This document shows positions 17,253-25,834 of a stretch of DNA of 64,000 nucleotides, one piece after another; within the stretch, counting starts at the first letter, position 1; each line of letters starts with the position of its first letter. The notes under the pieces were generated by a model. The model searched no databases. It worked only from the letters and a program-made list of their open reading frames with translations, and was not told where the DNA came from. A program made the translations under genes and the position numbers. Source of the DNA: Ramlibacter rhizophilus (GTDB taxonomy: Bacteria > Pseudomonadota > Gammaproteobacteria > Burkholderiales > Burkholderiaceae_C); NCBI RefSeq assembly GCF_004681965.1, contig NZ_SMLL01000001.1:620001-684000 (forward strand), written 5' to 3'.

Positions 17253-18749
17253 TCAGCCGGCCATCCACGCCCAGGCGAAGACGGCCGCCCCGCCCGCGAT
17301 CAGGTAGGCCACGCAGGGGCCGACGGTGCGGCGAAGGATCTCGGACTCGCGGCCGGCCAGGCCCACGGTGGCGGCACCCGCCACGATGTTGTGCGGACAC
17401 ACGATGTTGCCCACGGCCGCGCCGAAGCCCTGGGCTGCGACCATCAGCACCGCGGGCAAGCCCAGCGCCTGCGCGGTCTGCGCCTGCAGCGTGGTGAGCA
17501 GCACGTTGGAGGCCGTGGCCGAGCCGGTGACGAAGCTGCCGAGCGCGCCCACCGCCGGCGCTACGGCCGGCCAGCCGGCGCCGATGGCCCGCACCGCCGC
17601 CTGCTGGATCGCGTCGATCATGCCGGCGTGCACCATCAGGCGCGACAGCCACAGCATGGCCAGCAGCGCCACGCTCACCGGCACCAGGCGGCGCGCGGCG
17701 CCGGCGAGCGGTGCGCGCAGGCGCGACAAGGGCACGCCCTGCAGCGCGGCCCCCACGAGCAGGCTGAGGAACAGCAGCGTGCCTGGATGGGCCAGCGGCG
17801 ACATGCGGCCGGTAAAGCGGTCCAGCCACCGCCATTCCAGGGTCCAGTCCCCCAGCGCGGCTGCCACCGGCGGCACGGCGCGGGTGGCCAGCACCAGCAG
17901 CACCAGCACCGCATACGGCCAGAAGGCGGGCAGCAGGGCGGCGGTCCCGGCCGGGGCAGGGCGTGCCGGCGAAGCCCCGCGGGTACGCAGCAGGAGCACG
18001 AAGGCGCCGCCGCCGAGCAGCGCCGCGCCCAGGGTCGCGAGTTCGGGCCCCAGCAGCGCGGCAATGGCCAGGCTCGGCGCGAGGAAGGCGAGGGCCGCCA
18101 GTGCGGACCAGCCGAGCGGCGGGGCGCCGATGCCTTCCGGCGCGCTCGCAAGGCTGCGCTGCAGGGCCGCCATCATCACCGCGCCGGTGAGCGCATGCAG
18201 GGCTGCCGTGCGCCAGGCGATCGCCCCCGCATCGAGTTCGGTCAGCGCCACCTGCGCCATCACTGGCGTACCGAGCGCGCCGAAGGACACGCCCACCGCA
18301 TGGCCCAGCAGGGCCAGCACCACGGCCTGCACCACCGGCACGCCCAGGCTCAGCAGAAGCGGGGCGGCCAGCGCGACCGGGGTGCCGAAGCCGGCCGCGC
18401 CCTCCATGAACAGCGCCGCGAACCAGCCCACGAGCAGCACCTGCAGGGCGGGACGTGCCGAGACCTTGGCCAGGCCCGAACGCAGGCGGTCGAGGGCGCC
18501 GCTGTCCTGCTGGTGCTGGTGCAGGGCCAGTGCGGGCCAGAGGATCCAGAGGATGGTGGCAGCGGTGAACGCGGCTTCGGCCAGGGCGCCGGCCAGCACG
18601 GCCGTACCCCCGTCGTCATGATCGAACACCGTGAGCACCAGGGCCGCGGTTAGCGCGCAGCCAGCCAGTCCTGCCCGCGCGGCGGACCAGCGCAGCAGCA
18701 GCATGAGCACCAGGATCAGCAGGATGGGCGAAGCGGCGAACAGGGCCAT
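17253..18749 (-). CDS. L-lactate permease family (LctP) transporter
   Basis: 498 aa, at least a dozen hydrophobic segments. LctP-family features: WFAALFMEGAAGFGTPVALAAPLLL, GHAVGVSFGALGTPV and FVTGSATASNVLLTTLQ with GNIVCPHNIVAGAATVGL near the C-terminus. It should carry lactate or glycolate with protons across the inner membrane. ATG 18749 was chosen because the longer frame to 18896 adds a hydrophilic, Arg/His-rich segment that does not belong to the family. No lactate dehydrogenase gene is adjacent. It is somewhat shorter than the 550-residue E. coli protein. Confidence 0.87.
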   Translation of the reverse strand: MALFAASPILLILVLMLLLRWSAARAGLAGCALTAALVLTVFDHDDGGTAVLAGALAEAAFTAATILWILWPALALHQHQQDSGALDRLRSGLAKVSARPALQVLLVGWFAALFMEGAAGFGTPVALAAPLLLSLGVPVVQAVVLALLGHAVGVSFGALGTPVMAQVALTELDAGAIAWRTAALHALTGAVMMAALQRSLASAPEGIGAPPLGWSALAALAFLAPSLAIAALLGPELATLGAALLGGGAFVLLLRTRGASPARPAPAGTAALLPAFWPYAVLVLLVLATRAVPPVAAALGDWTLEWRWLDRFTGRMSPLAHPGTLLFLSLLVGAALQGVPLSRLRAPLAGAARRLVPVSVALLAMLWLSRLMVHAGMIDAIQQAAVRAIGAGWPAVAPAVGALGSFVTGSATASNVLLTTLQAQTAQALGLPAVLMVAAQGFGAAVGNIVCPHNIVAGAATVGLAGRESEILRRTVGPCVAYLIAGGAAVFAWAWMAG

Positions 18750-18890
18750 GGCGACGACGGGACGTAGGAGCCATCTTGCCTGTTCCGTCGCCGGGTGGAC
18801 GTGCCGGCGGCATGGTGCGCGGTCAAGAATGACCTGAGGCTCCCGCACGGGCGCGTGGGCAGGTACCTGCATTTGGCGAAGGAGATGGGT

Positions 18891-19106
18891 ATGCATCGGG
18901 TTCGGAACGTCGGCGGCTGGGACCGCGACCTTCGCATCGGGCTGGGCATTGCGGCGCTGGCCTTCGCGGCCTTGCCACGTGCCGGCTCGGGACCCCGCGT
19001 CGGGGCGCTGGCCGTCGCCGCCATCGCGCTGGGCACGGGCCTGTCGGGCTACTGTCCCGCCAACCAGGCGCTGGGCATCGACACCTGGCGGGTGCCGCTC
19101 GATTGA
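18891..19106 (+). CDS. DUF2892 (YgaP-like) small membrane protein
   Basis: 71 aa. N-terminus MHRVRNVGGWDRDLRIGLG is the DUF2892 signature (NVGxxDRxLRxxLG), followed by two membrane segments (~18-32 and 38-54) joined by a short loop, then GYCPANQALGIDTW. GGAG at 18881-18884 lies 6 nt from ATG 18891, which favours this start over ATG 18885. The GH15 gene begins 23 nt after its stop, so the two are probably co-transcribed. Function unknown beyond membrane association. Confidence 0.8.
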   Translation: MHRVRNVGGWDRDLRIGLGIAALAFAALPRAGSGPRVGALAVAAIALGTGLSGYCPANQALGIDTWRVPLD

Positions 19107-19129
19107 CGGCCGACCATGGCGGCGACGCG

Positions 19130-20965
19130 ATGAGCAGGCCGATCGAGGACTACGGCTTCATCGGCAACATGGCCAGCGGCGCCCTGGTGGCGCTCGACGG
19201 GTCCATGGACTGGCTGTGCCTGCCGCGCTTCGACAGCCACGCCTGTTTTGCGGCGCTGCTGGGCGAACCGGGGCACGGGCACTGGCAGATCCGGCCGGTC
19301 AGCGACGACTTCCGGGTGAGCCGCCGCTACGACCCGGGCACCGCGATCCTGGAGACCACCTTCGAGACCGCGGAGGGCCGCGTGACGTTGATCGACTTCA
19401 TGCCCTTCACCGACAAGGAGCATGAAGTGGACGTGGTGCGCCTGGTGCGCGGCGATGCCGGCACGGTGCCCATGCAGATGCGGCTGGTGATCCGCTTCGA
19501 CTACGGCCTGATCGTCCCCTGGGTGCGCCGGCGGGACTACGGCCTGAGCGCAGTCGCCGGCCCCGACGCGCTCCAACTGGTCACGCCGGTAGAGACGCAC
19601 GGTGAGAACGCGAGCACCGTCGGCGCCTTCGAGGTGCAGGCCGGCCAGACCGTGCCCTTCACGCTGGGGTGGCGTCCCTCGCACTGGCCGGAGCGCAACA
19701 TGGCCGATCCGCAGGCCCAGCACGCCCGCACGGCCACCGAGTGGCGCCGCTGGTCGGGGGCCTGCAAGTTCGGCGCCGGGCGTTCGGACCACTGGCACGA
19801 GGCCGTCGTGCGCTCGCTCATCACCCTCAAGGCGCTCACCTTCGATTCGACCGGCGGCATCGTCGCGGCGCTCACGACCTCGCTGCCCGAGAAGCTGGGT
19901 GGCGTGCGCAACTGGGACTACCGCTACTGCTGGATCCGCGACGCCACCCTGGCCCTGTACGCGCTGCTCACCTCCGGCTACCGCGACGAGGCGCGCGCGT
20001 GGCGCGAATGGCTGCTGCGTGCCGTGGCCGGTGATCCGCGCCAGCTGCAGATCATGTACGGCATCCATGGCGAGCGGCGCCTCACCGAGCTGGAGCTGCC
20101 CTGGCTTCCGGGCTACGCAGGCAGCCAGCCGGTGCGCATCGGCAACGCGGCGTTCGCGCAGCGGCAACTGGACGTGCCGGGCGAACTCATGGACACGCTG
20201 CACGTGGCGCGCAAGTTCGAGCTGGAACGCAGCGAGCATGCCTGGGCCCTGCAGCGCACCATGCTCAACGAGCTGGAACGCGAATGGCAGCTGCCGGATG
20301 AAGGCATCTGGGAAATGCGGGGCGGCCAGCGCCACTTCACGCACTCGCGGCTCATGTGCTGGGTGGCCTTCGACCGCGGCATCCGTGCCGTGGAGGAGTT
20401 CGGCCTCGAAGGCCCGGCCGAACGCTGGCGCGGTGTGCGCGAGGCCATCCGCGCGGACATCTGCCGCCATGGCTGGAACGAGGCCAAGCGCAGTTTCGTG
20501 CAGTACTACGGCGGAACCTCGCTGGACGCGTCGCTGCTGCTCATGGCGCAGGTGGGTTTCCTCTCCGCCCGGGATCCGCGCTTCATCTCCACCGTGGCTG
20601 CCATCGAGCGCGAGCTCATGGTCGATGGCCTGGTGCTGCGCTATCGCACCGATACCGAGGAGGACGGCCTTCCGCCGGGCGAGGGCGTGTTCCTCGCCTG
20701 CAGCTTCTGGCTGGCCGACGCCTACGTGATGATGGGCCGCCGCGATGACGCGCAAGCCCTGTTCGAGCACCTGCTGTCGCTGCGCAACGACCTGGGCCTG
20801 CTGGCCGAGGAGTACGAGCCGCGCCTGGGCCGGCAGCTGGGCAACTTCCCGCAGGCGTTCTCGCACATCGCGCTGGTCAACACGGCCAACAACCTGGCCA
20901 GCGCGCACGGGCCGGCCGAGCAGCGGGCCGAGCATGACGGGCAGGGCGAGGAGGAGCCGGGCTGA
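19130..20965 (+). CDS. GH15-family glycoside hydrolase (glucoamylase/trehalase-like)
   Basis: 611 aa from ATG 19130, which gives the family start MSRPIEDYGFIGNM; a TTG at 19103 overlaps the preceding gene. N-terminal beta-sandwich domain (~1-215, SMDWLCLPRFDS), then the (alpha/alpha)6 barrel with GGVRNWDYRYCWIRDATLALYAL (~257-280, first catalytic acid region) and GIWEMRGGQRHFTHSRLMCWVAFDR. A later EEDGLPPGEGVFLACSFWLAD holds the second catalytic Glu region. No signal peptide, so a cytoplasmic trehalase or maltooligosaccharide glucohydrolase is likely. Substrate unresolved. Confidence 0.9.
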   Translation: MSRPIEDYGFIGNMASGALVALDGSMDWLCLPRFDSHACFAALLGEPGHGHWQIRPVSDDFRVSRRYDPGTAILETTFETAEGRVTLIDFMPFTDKEHEVDVVRLVRGDAGTVPMQMRLVIRFDYGLIVPWVRRRDYGLSAVAGPDALQLVTPVETHGENASTVGAFEVQAGQTVPFTLGWRPSHWPERNMADPQAQHARTATEWRRWSGACKFGAGRSDHWHEAVVRSLITLKALTFDSTGGIVAALTTSLPEKLGGVRNWDYRYCWIRDATLALYALLTSGYRDEARAWREWLLRAVAGDPRQLQIMYGIHGERRLTELELPWLPGYAGSQPVRIGNAAFAQRQLDVPGELMDTLHVARKFELERSEHAWALQRTMLNELEREWQLPDEGIWEMRGGQRHFTHSRLMCWVAFDRGIRAVEEFGLEGPAERWRGVREAIRADICRHGWNEAKRSFVQYYGGTSLDASLLLMAQVGFLSARDPRFISTVAAIERELMVDGLVLRYRTDTEEDGLPPGEGVFLACSFWLADAYVMMGRRDDAQALFEHLLSLRNDLGLLAEEYEPRLGRQLGNFPQAFSHIALVNTANNLASAHGPAEQRAEHDGQGEEEPG

Positions 20966-20991
20966 AGCGCCGCGGGCCCCATCCGCCCCCA

Positions 20992-21019
20992 ACCGTTCGG
21001 GCCGAGCCTGTCGAAGCCC
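20992..21019. repeat. Half copy of a dispersed intergenic repeat
   Basis: CCGTTCGGGCCGAGCCTGTC (20993-21012) followed by GAAGCCC is one arm of the inverted repeat seen complete at 53602-53653. It lies between the convergent GH15 and kinase genes, the usual place for such REP-like units. The rest of the gap holds a separate 10-bp palindrome CCTTCGAAGG at 21048-21057. Confidence 0.6.
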
Positions 21020-21070
21020 ATCGAGCGAGACCCACCACGCGAGCCCTCCTTCGAAGGGTCGCCGAAGCGC

Positions 21071-23461
21071 TCAGCCGGCCAGCACGCGCAGTGTCGCCTC
21101 GACCGTCTGGCGCAAGGCGGTCAGCACGGCCTGGTCGGCCGCGGACGGTGCGCCGCTGAACGTGGTCTCCGCGTCACGCGCGGCAGCGGAGAGCTGCTGC
21201 GCCCCCACGGTGCCGGCGTTGCCCTTGAGGGTGTGCGCGAGGCGATGCGCCTCCTTGCGGTCGCCGCGCTGGCAGGCGAGGTCCAGGGCGCCGAGGGTGC
21301 GCGGCGCATCCTGGCGGAAGCGGTCCAGCACCTTGGCATACAGCGTGGCGTCGCCGCCCAGGCGCGCCAAGGCGCCGGCCCGGTCGATCTCGATGCGCCC
21401 GTTCGCGCCAGGCGCCACCGCGCCCGCGCCGGGCCGGCGCGTCGCCACCTCGACGGGTGAGCCGGGCCGGGTGAAGCGCAGCAGCGTGGCCACCAGCTCG
21501 CCGGCGTCCACCGGCTTGCTCAGGTGGGCGTTCATGCCGGCGGCCATGCAGGCCGCGCGGTCGGCGGCACTGGCATTGGCCGTGAGCGCAATGATGGGGA
21601 TCTCCTGGAAGCCCACGATCTGGCGGATCTCGCGCGTGGCTTCGAGGCCGTCCATGTTGGGCATCTGCCAGTCCATGAGGATGGCGTCGTACTGGCCATT
21701 GGCGACGATGGAGGTCAGGGTGTCCAGGCCGTCCACCGCGATCTCCACCAGTGCGCCCTGCGCCAGCAGCAGGTCGCGCGTGACGATCTGGTTGTTCTCG
21801 TTGTCCTCGGCCACGAGGATGCGCAGGCCCTGCAGCGGGCGGCCGCCCGGCTTGAGCGCGCCCCGGGCGGCCGGGGCGGCCGTTCCCTGCGCGCGCTCCA
21901 GCGCCTCGGCCAGCAGGGACGCGGTCGCCGGCGTGGACACGAAGGCGCCGAGCTTGCGGCGCTGCTCGTCGGAGAGCCGGTCGAAGCGTTCGCGGTGTCC
22001 GATGGGGCCGTGCACGACCACGGCGAGCGGCCGCCCCGGCAAGGTATCGACCGCGCGCAGCGCCGCATCGAAGGGACTCGACGGGTCGAGGTCCGCCTGG
22101 ACAAGGAGGCCGCCGATCTGGCGCGACTGCGCGAGCAGGTCCAGCATCTGCCCGGCCGATTCGGCCTCGCTGACCTCCCAGCCCAGTTGCTGCCCGATGG
22201 CGACCAGGGCCCGGCGCGTGGTCGGGCGGCTGTCGGCGACCAGCACGCGCAGGCCTTTCGTGGCCACGGGTGCGCCGCTGACGGCGGCGCTGCGGTCGAT
22301 GGGCAGGCGCAGGCGGAAGCCGAAGCGGCTGCCTTGCCCAGGCTGGCTTTCGGCGCGCAGCTCGCTGCCCATGAGCCGCAGCAGCTCGCGGCAGATCGCC
22401 AGGCCCAGGCCGTTGCCGCCGAAGCGGCGCGTGCTGGCCGCGTCCGCCTGGCCGAACTCCTGCATGAGGGACTTGAGCTGTTCGGGCTCGATGCCGATGC
22501 CCTGGTCCGTCACCGTGATGTCCAGGGTCACCTCGGCGTCGCTGCGCTCCACCAGCGCAATGCGCAGGGATGCCGGCTTGTCGTTGCCGAACTTGATCGC
22601 GTTGCCGCCCAGGTGGTAGAGGATCTGGCGCAGCCGCCGGTCGTCGCCGACCAGCTGCTGCGGCAGGCCCGGGTCGAACTCGAAGACGAACTCCTGAGGC
22701 CTGTCGCCCAGGGTCGCCGCGAAGGTGGCCGCCAGCTCGCGCAGGAGCTGCTCCAGCACGAAGGGGCGGGGCGCCAGCGTGACGCGGCCGGCCTCGACGG
22801 CGGCGAAATCCATGATGTCGTCCACCACGCCCACCAGCGAGCGCGCAGCGTCGCGCGCGTGGGTCAGGCGCTCGCGGGCGCGGGCGTCCAGCTGCGAATC
22901 CTCGATCAGCTGCAGCATGCCCAGGACGGCATTGATGGGCGTGCGCAGTTCGTGCGCCATGTTGGCGGCGAAGCGGTGGCGGCCCTCGACCGCGCGCTGG
23001 CCCTCGTCGCGGACCTGCCGGTACTGCGTCATGAGCAGCTCCGACTGCGCGCGGCTGCGCCGCAGGGCGTCGATGGCCTGGCGCTGCGGGCCGGCGTCCA
23101 GCACGGTCATGGCCATGCCGCCATCGGGCAGGCCAACGACGTGGATCTCCAACGCGGTGCCGTCGCCCAGCGTCCGTTCCAGCTTGCGGGACGCCTGGGA
23201 GGGGCGGCCGTCCATCAGCATCAGTCCGCCGGGCTGGGCCGCCGTGCTGCCGCGTCGGGTGAGCTCCACCAGCGCCGGGAAGTCCAACGGCCGCTGCAGG
23301 TCGCCATCCGACAGCCGCAGCAGCGACTGGAAGCGCGGATTGCATCGGACCAGCCGCTGTGCATCGTCGAAGAGGCCCAGGCCGTAGGGCAGGGTGTCGG
23401 TGAAGGGGGGCCAGGCCGGCGAGTCGGTGCGTACGGACAGATCGGGAGCGGGGCGATTCAT
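21071..23461 (-). CDS. Hybrid sensor histidine kinase with two receiver domains and Hpt
   Basis: 796 aa from ATG 23461 (a TTG lies at 23494). Order: PAS-like domain (~20-125, LPYGLGLFDDAQRLVRCNPRF), coiled coil, HisKA with FAANMAHELRTPINAV (phospho-His ~170), HATPase with N box HLGGNAIKFGN and G boxes DQGIGI and GGNGLGLAIC. A first receiver (~400-505) follows, then a second receiver (~530-650, AEDNENNQ and ILMDWQMPNMDG), then Hpt (AHTLKGNAGTVGA, ~720). The first receiver lacks the normal acidic pair (VADSRPTTRR) and looks degenerate. No membrane segment, so a cytoplasmic signal is sensed. No partner regulator is adjacent. Confidence 0.9.
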   Translation of the reverse strand: MNRPAPDLSVRTDSPAWPPFTDTLPYGLGLFDDAQRLVRCNPRFQSLLRLSDGDLQRPLDFPALVELTRRGSTAAQPGGLMLMDGRPSQASRKLERTLGDGTALEIHVVGLPDGGMAMTVLDAGPQRQAIDALRRSRAQSELLMTQYRQVRDEGQRAVEGRHRFAANMAHELRTPINAVLGMLQLIEDSQLDARARERLTHARDAARSLVGVVDDIMDFAAVEAGRVTLAPRPFVLEQLLRELAATFAATLGDRPQEFVFEFDPGLPQQLVGDDRRLRQILYHLGGNAIKFGNDKPASLRIALVERSDAEVTLDITVTDQGIGIEPEQLKSLMQEFGQADAASTRRFGGNGLGLAICRELLRLMGSELRAESQPGQGSRFGFRLRLPIDRSAAVSGAPVATKGLRVLVADSRPTTRRALVAIGQQLGWEVSEAESAGQMLDLLAQSRQIGGLLVQADLDPSSPFDAALRAVDTLPGRPLAVVVHGPIGHRERFDRLSDEQRRKLGAFVSTPATASLLAEALERAQGTAAPAARGALKPGGRPLQGLRILVAEDNENNQIVTRDLLLAQGALVEIAVDGLDTLTSIVANGQYDAILMDWQMPNMDGLEATREIRQIVGFQEIPIIALTANASAADRAACMAAGMNAHLSKPVDAGELVATLLRFTRPGSPVEVATRRPGAGAVAPGANGRIEIDRAGALARLGGDATLYAKVLDRFRQDAPRTLGALDLACQRGDRKEAHRLAHTLKGNAGTVGAQQLSAAARDAETTFSGAPSAADQAVLTALRQTVEATLRVLAG

Positions 23462-23621
23462 GGTGGGGACTGCTGCGAAGCCTGGGCGTGTCAAGCGGCG
23501 GGCGAAGCCCGGATTGTGCGTCAGCCCGTGTCCGGCAGCGAGTGAATGTTGGCGGGACGACGCGCGCGTTCCGCGCGCACCACGGCCGGCATTGAATGCC
23601 GACGCCGCAGGTCCCGCCTTG

Positions 23622-25676
23622 TCAGGCCTTCGCGCGGCTGCCCGCAGCGGACGGGGCGATCTGCGCGAGCAGGGTGGCCATGCGCGCCGTGCTCATGGGC
23701 TTGACGAAGTGGTAGTCGAAGCCCGCCTCGCGCGACTGGCGCATGTCCAGTGGCTGCCCGTAGCCGGTGAGGGCCACCAGGGTGGCGCGGCGGGTGCGGG
23801 GACTGGCGCGCAGGCGGCGCGCGAGCTCGTAGCCGTCCATCTCGGGCAGGCCGATGTCCAGGATGTACACCTCCGCCGGGGAACGCTGCGCCGCCTCCAG
23901 GGCCCCGGTGGAGCCGGTTTCCACGTGCGCCCGGTGGCCCTGCATGGACAGCCAGGTCGCCAGCATCTCGGCGGCGTCCGCGTTGTCGTCCACGACCATG
24001 ATGTCCAGGCTGCGGCCCGAGCTGGCCAGAGGCTCCGGCGCCGGCGAGGGCACCGGCATGACGGGCGCCTGTGCCAGGGGCAGGCTCACGGTGAAGGTGC
24101 TGCCGGAGCCGGGCCCTTCGCTGTGCACGGTGATGTCGCCCCCGTGCAGGCGCGCCAGGCTGCGCGCCAGCGCCAGCCCGAGCCCCAGCCCGCCCTGGGA
24201 CCGGTCGGGCGTGCGCTTGGCCTGGGTGAACAGGTCGAAGAGCTGGGGCAGCAGCTGCGGGTCGATCCCGCTGCCGTTGTCGTGCACCGTGAGCAGGGCC
24301 TTGTCGCCCCGGGCGGCCAGCGCCAGGCCGATGCGCCCGCCTTCCGGCGTGTACTTGGCCGCGTTGTTCAGGAGGTTGGAGACGACCTGGAGCATGCGCA
24401 CGGGGTCGCCCAGCACGAAGACCGGCGCCGGGGGCAGGGACAGCTCCAGCTGGTGGCCGCGTGCCTCCAGCTGGGGGCGGGTCTGTTCCAGGGACTCCTG
24501 CACGACCTGCTGCAGGTCCAGCAGCTCGCGCTTGATGTCCACCAGCCCGCGTGTGACACGGGAGACGTCCAGCAGGTCGTCCACCAGCGCGGTCATGTGC
24601 GTGACCTGCCGGGCGATCAGCTCGCCGGCCTTGAGCACGCGCCCTGCGTCACCGGGCGCCATGCGCAGCACCTGGGCCGCCGTGCTCAGGGGCGCGAGCG
24701 GGTTGCGCAGCTCGTGGGCCAGCATGGCGAGGAATTCGTCCTTCCGGCGGTTGGCCAGCTCCAGCTCCTCGCGGGCACGCTTCTGGTCGTCGATGTCGGT
24801 CAGCGTTCCCAGCCAGCGCAGCAGGCGGCCGCCCTCCCCATGCACCGGCAGTGCCCGGGCCAGCACCCAGCGCCAGGTGCCGGTGTGATGGCGCAGGCGG
24901 TACTCGGCCTCGAAGATCTCGCCGCTGGCCAGGCAGGCGCGCCAGTCGCGCACGGCCAGCGGCATGTCGTCGGGATGGACCTGCCGCGACCAGTCCGTGG
25001 CCTCGGCGTCCTGGGGCGTGAGGCCGGTGAAGTCGAACCAGCGTTCGTTGACGAAGCTGACCTGCCCGTCCGGCGCGGTGGACCAGACCATCTGCGGGAT
25101 GGTGTTGGTCAGGGCGCGGAAGCTGGCCTCGCTCTCGCGCAGCTCGCGCTCGGTGCGCAGGCGGGCGTCGAGGTCCTGGCGGGCCTCGCGCAGCATGAGG
25201 ACCTGCACCACGCTGGCGGCAAGCTTGACCAGGAGCGTGCGCTGCGTCTCGTCCAGCCGGCCGGGCTGCGGACCGATCACGCACAGCGTGCCGATGCGCT
25301 CCCCCGTGGGCATCTCCAGCGGCGCGCCGGCGTAGTGGCGCACCTTGAGCGGCCCGGTGACCAGCGGGTTGTCGTGGAACCGCTCGTCGGCCTGGGCGTC
25401 GGCGATTTCAAACAGCGCCTCGCCGCTGGTGATGGCGTGGCCGCAGAAGGAGATGGTGCGGGAGGTCTGGAAGCCCTGGGGCAGCCCCACCGCCGCCTTC
25501 ATCCACTGGCGTTCCTCGTCCACCAGGGAGATCAGCGCCACGGGCATGCCGCAGACGCTCGAGGCGAGGTCGGTGAAGCTGTCGAGGACGGGCTCGGCGC
25601 CGGTGTCCAGCACCCCCAGCGTCGTCAGCCGGCAGAGGCGCTCGTCTTCGTTGGCAGGCAGCGGTGGAAACTTCAT
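23622..25676 (-). CDS. Hybrid sensor histidine kinase: GAF-PAS-HisKA-HATPase-receiver
   Basis: 684 aa from ATG 25676 (GTG at 25685 is an alternative). GAF domain (~25-165, LDSFTDLASSVCGMPVALISLVDEERQWMK), PAS/PAC (~185-310, MVWSTAPDGQVSFVNERWFDFTG), HisKA with LAMLAHELRNPLAPL (phospho-His ~340), HATPase with VVSNLLNNAAKYTPEGG, DNGSGI and GGLGLGLALARSLA. The receiver (~565-675) has VVDDNADAAEM and YILDIGLPEMDGYELA. No membrane segments. It lies 160 bp downstream of nothing obvious and 160 bp upstream of the neighbouring kinase on the same strand; the pair could form a phosphorelay because that neighbour has Hpt. Confidence 0.92.
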   Translation of the reverse strand: MKFPPLPANEDERLCRLTTLGVLDTGAEPVLDSFTDLASSVCGMPVALISLVDEERQWMKAAVGLPQGFQTSRTISFCGHAITSGEALFEIADAQADERFHDNPLVTGPLKVRHYAGAPLEMPTGERIGTLCVIGPQPGRLDETQRTLLVKLAASVVQVLMLREARQDLDARLRTERELRESEASFRALTNTIPQMVWSTAPDGQVSFVNERWFDFTGLTPQDAEATDWSRQVHPDDMPLAVRDWRACLASGEIFEAEYRLRHHTGTWRWVLARALPVHGEGGRLLRWLGTLTDIDDQKRAREELELANRRKDEFLAMLAHELRNPLAPLSTAAQVLRMAPGDAGRVLKAGELIARQVTHMTALVDDLLDVSRVTRGLVDIKRELLDLQQVVQESLEQTRPQLEARGHQLELSLPPAPVFVLGDPVRMLQVVSNLLNNAAKYTPEGGRIGLALAARGDKALLTVHDNGSGIDPQLLPQLFDLFTQAKRTPDRSQGGLGLGLALARSLARLHGGDITVHSEGPGSGSTFTVSLPLAQAPVMPVPSPAPEPLASSGRSLDIMVVDDNADAAEMLATWLSMQGHRAHVETGSTGALEAAQRSPAEVYILDIGLPEMDGYELARRLRASPRTRRATLVALTGYGQPLDMRQSREAGFDYHFVKPMSTARMATLLAQIAPSAAGSRAKA

Positions 25677-25834
25677 GGCGAACACGCTCGCTGCGGGCGG
25701 GAGGAGAACATAGCACGGAGGGGGTGAAGCGGCGAACCGCGCGACGGCAACTCTGGCAGGACTTACCGCGTGAGCATGTACATCGGGTGAGTTCCTTCGT
25801 ACTATGACGAGCGGAAACCACGGGGGGAGAAAGC

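Noticed and set aside
19049-20992. 647-codon minus-strand frame across GH15
   Set aside because: His/Gln/Gly/Arg-rich without domain; the plus-strand GH15 gene has all motifs.
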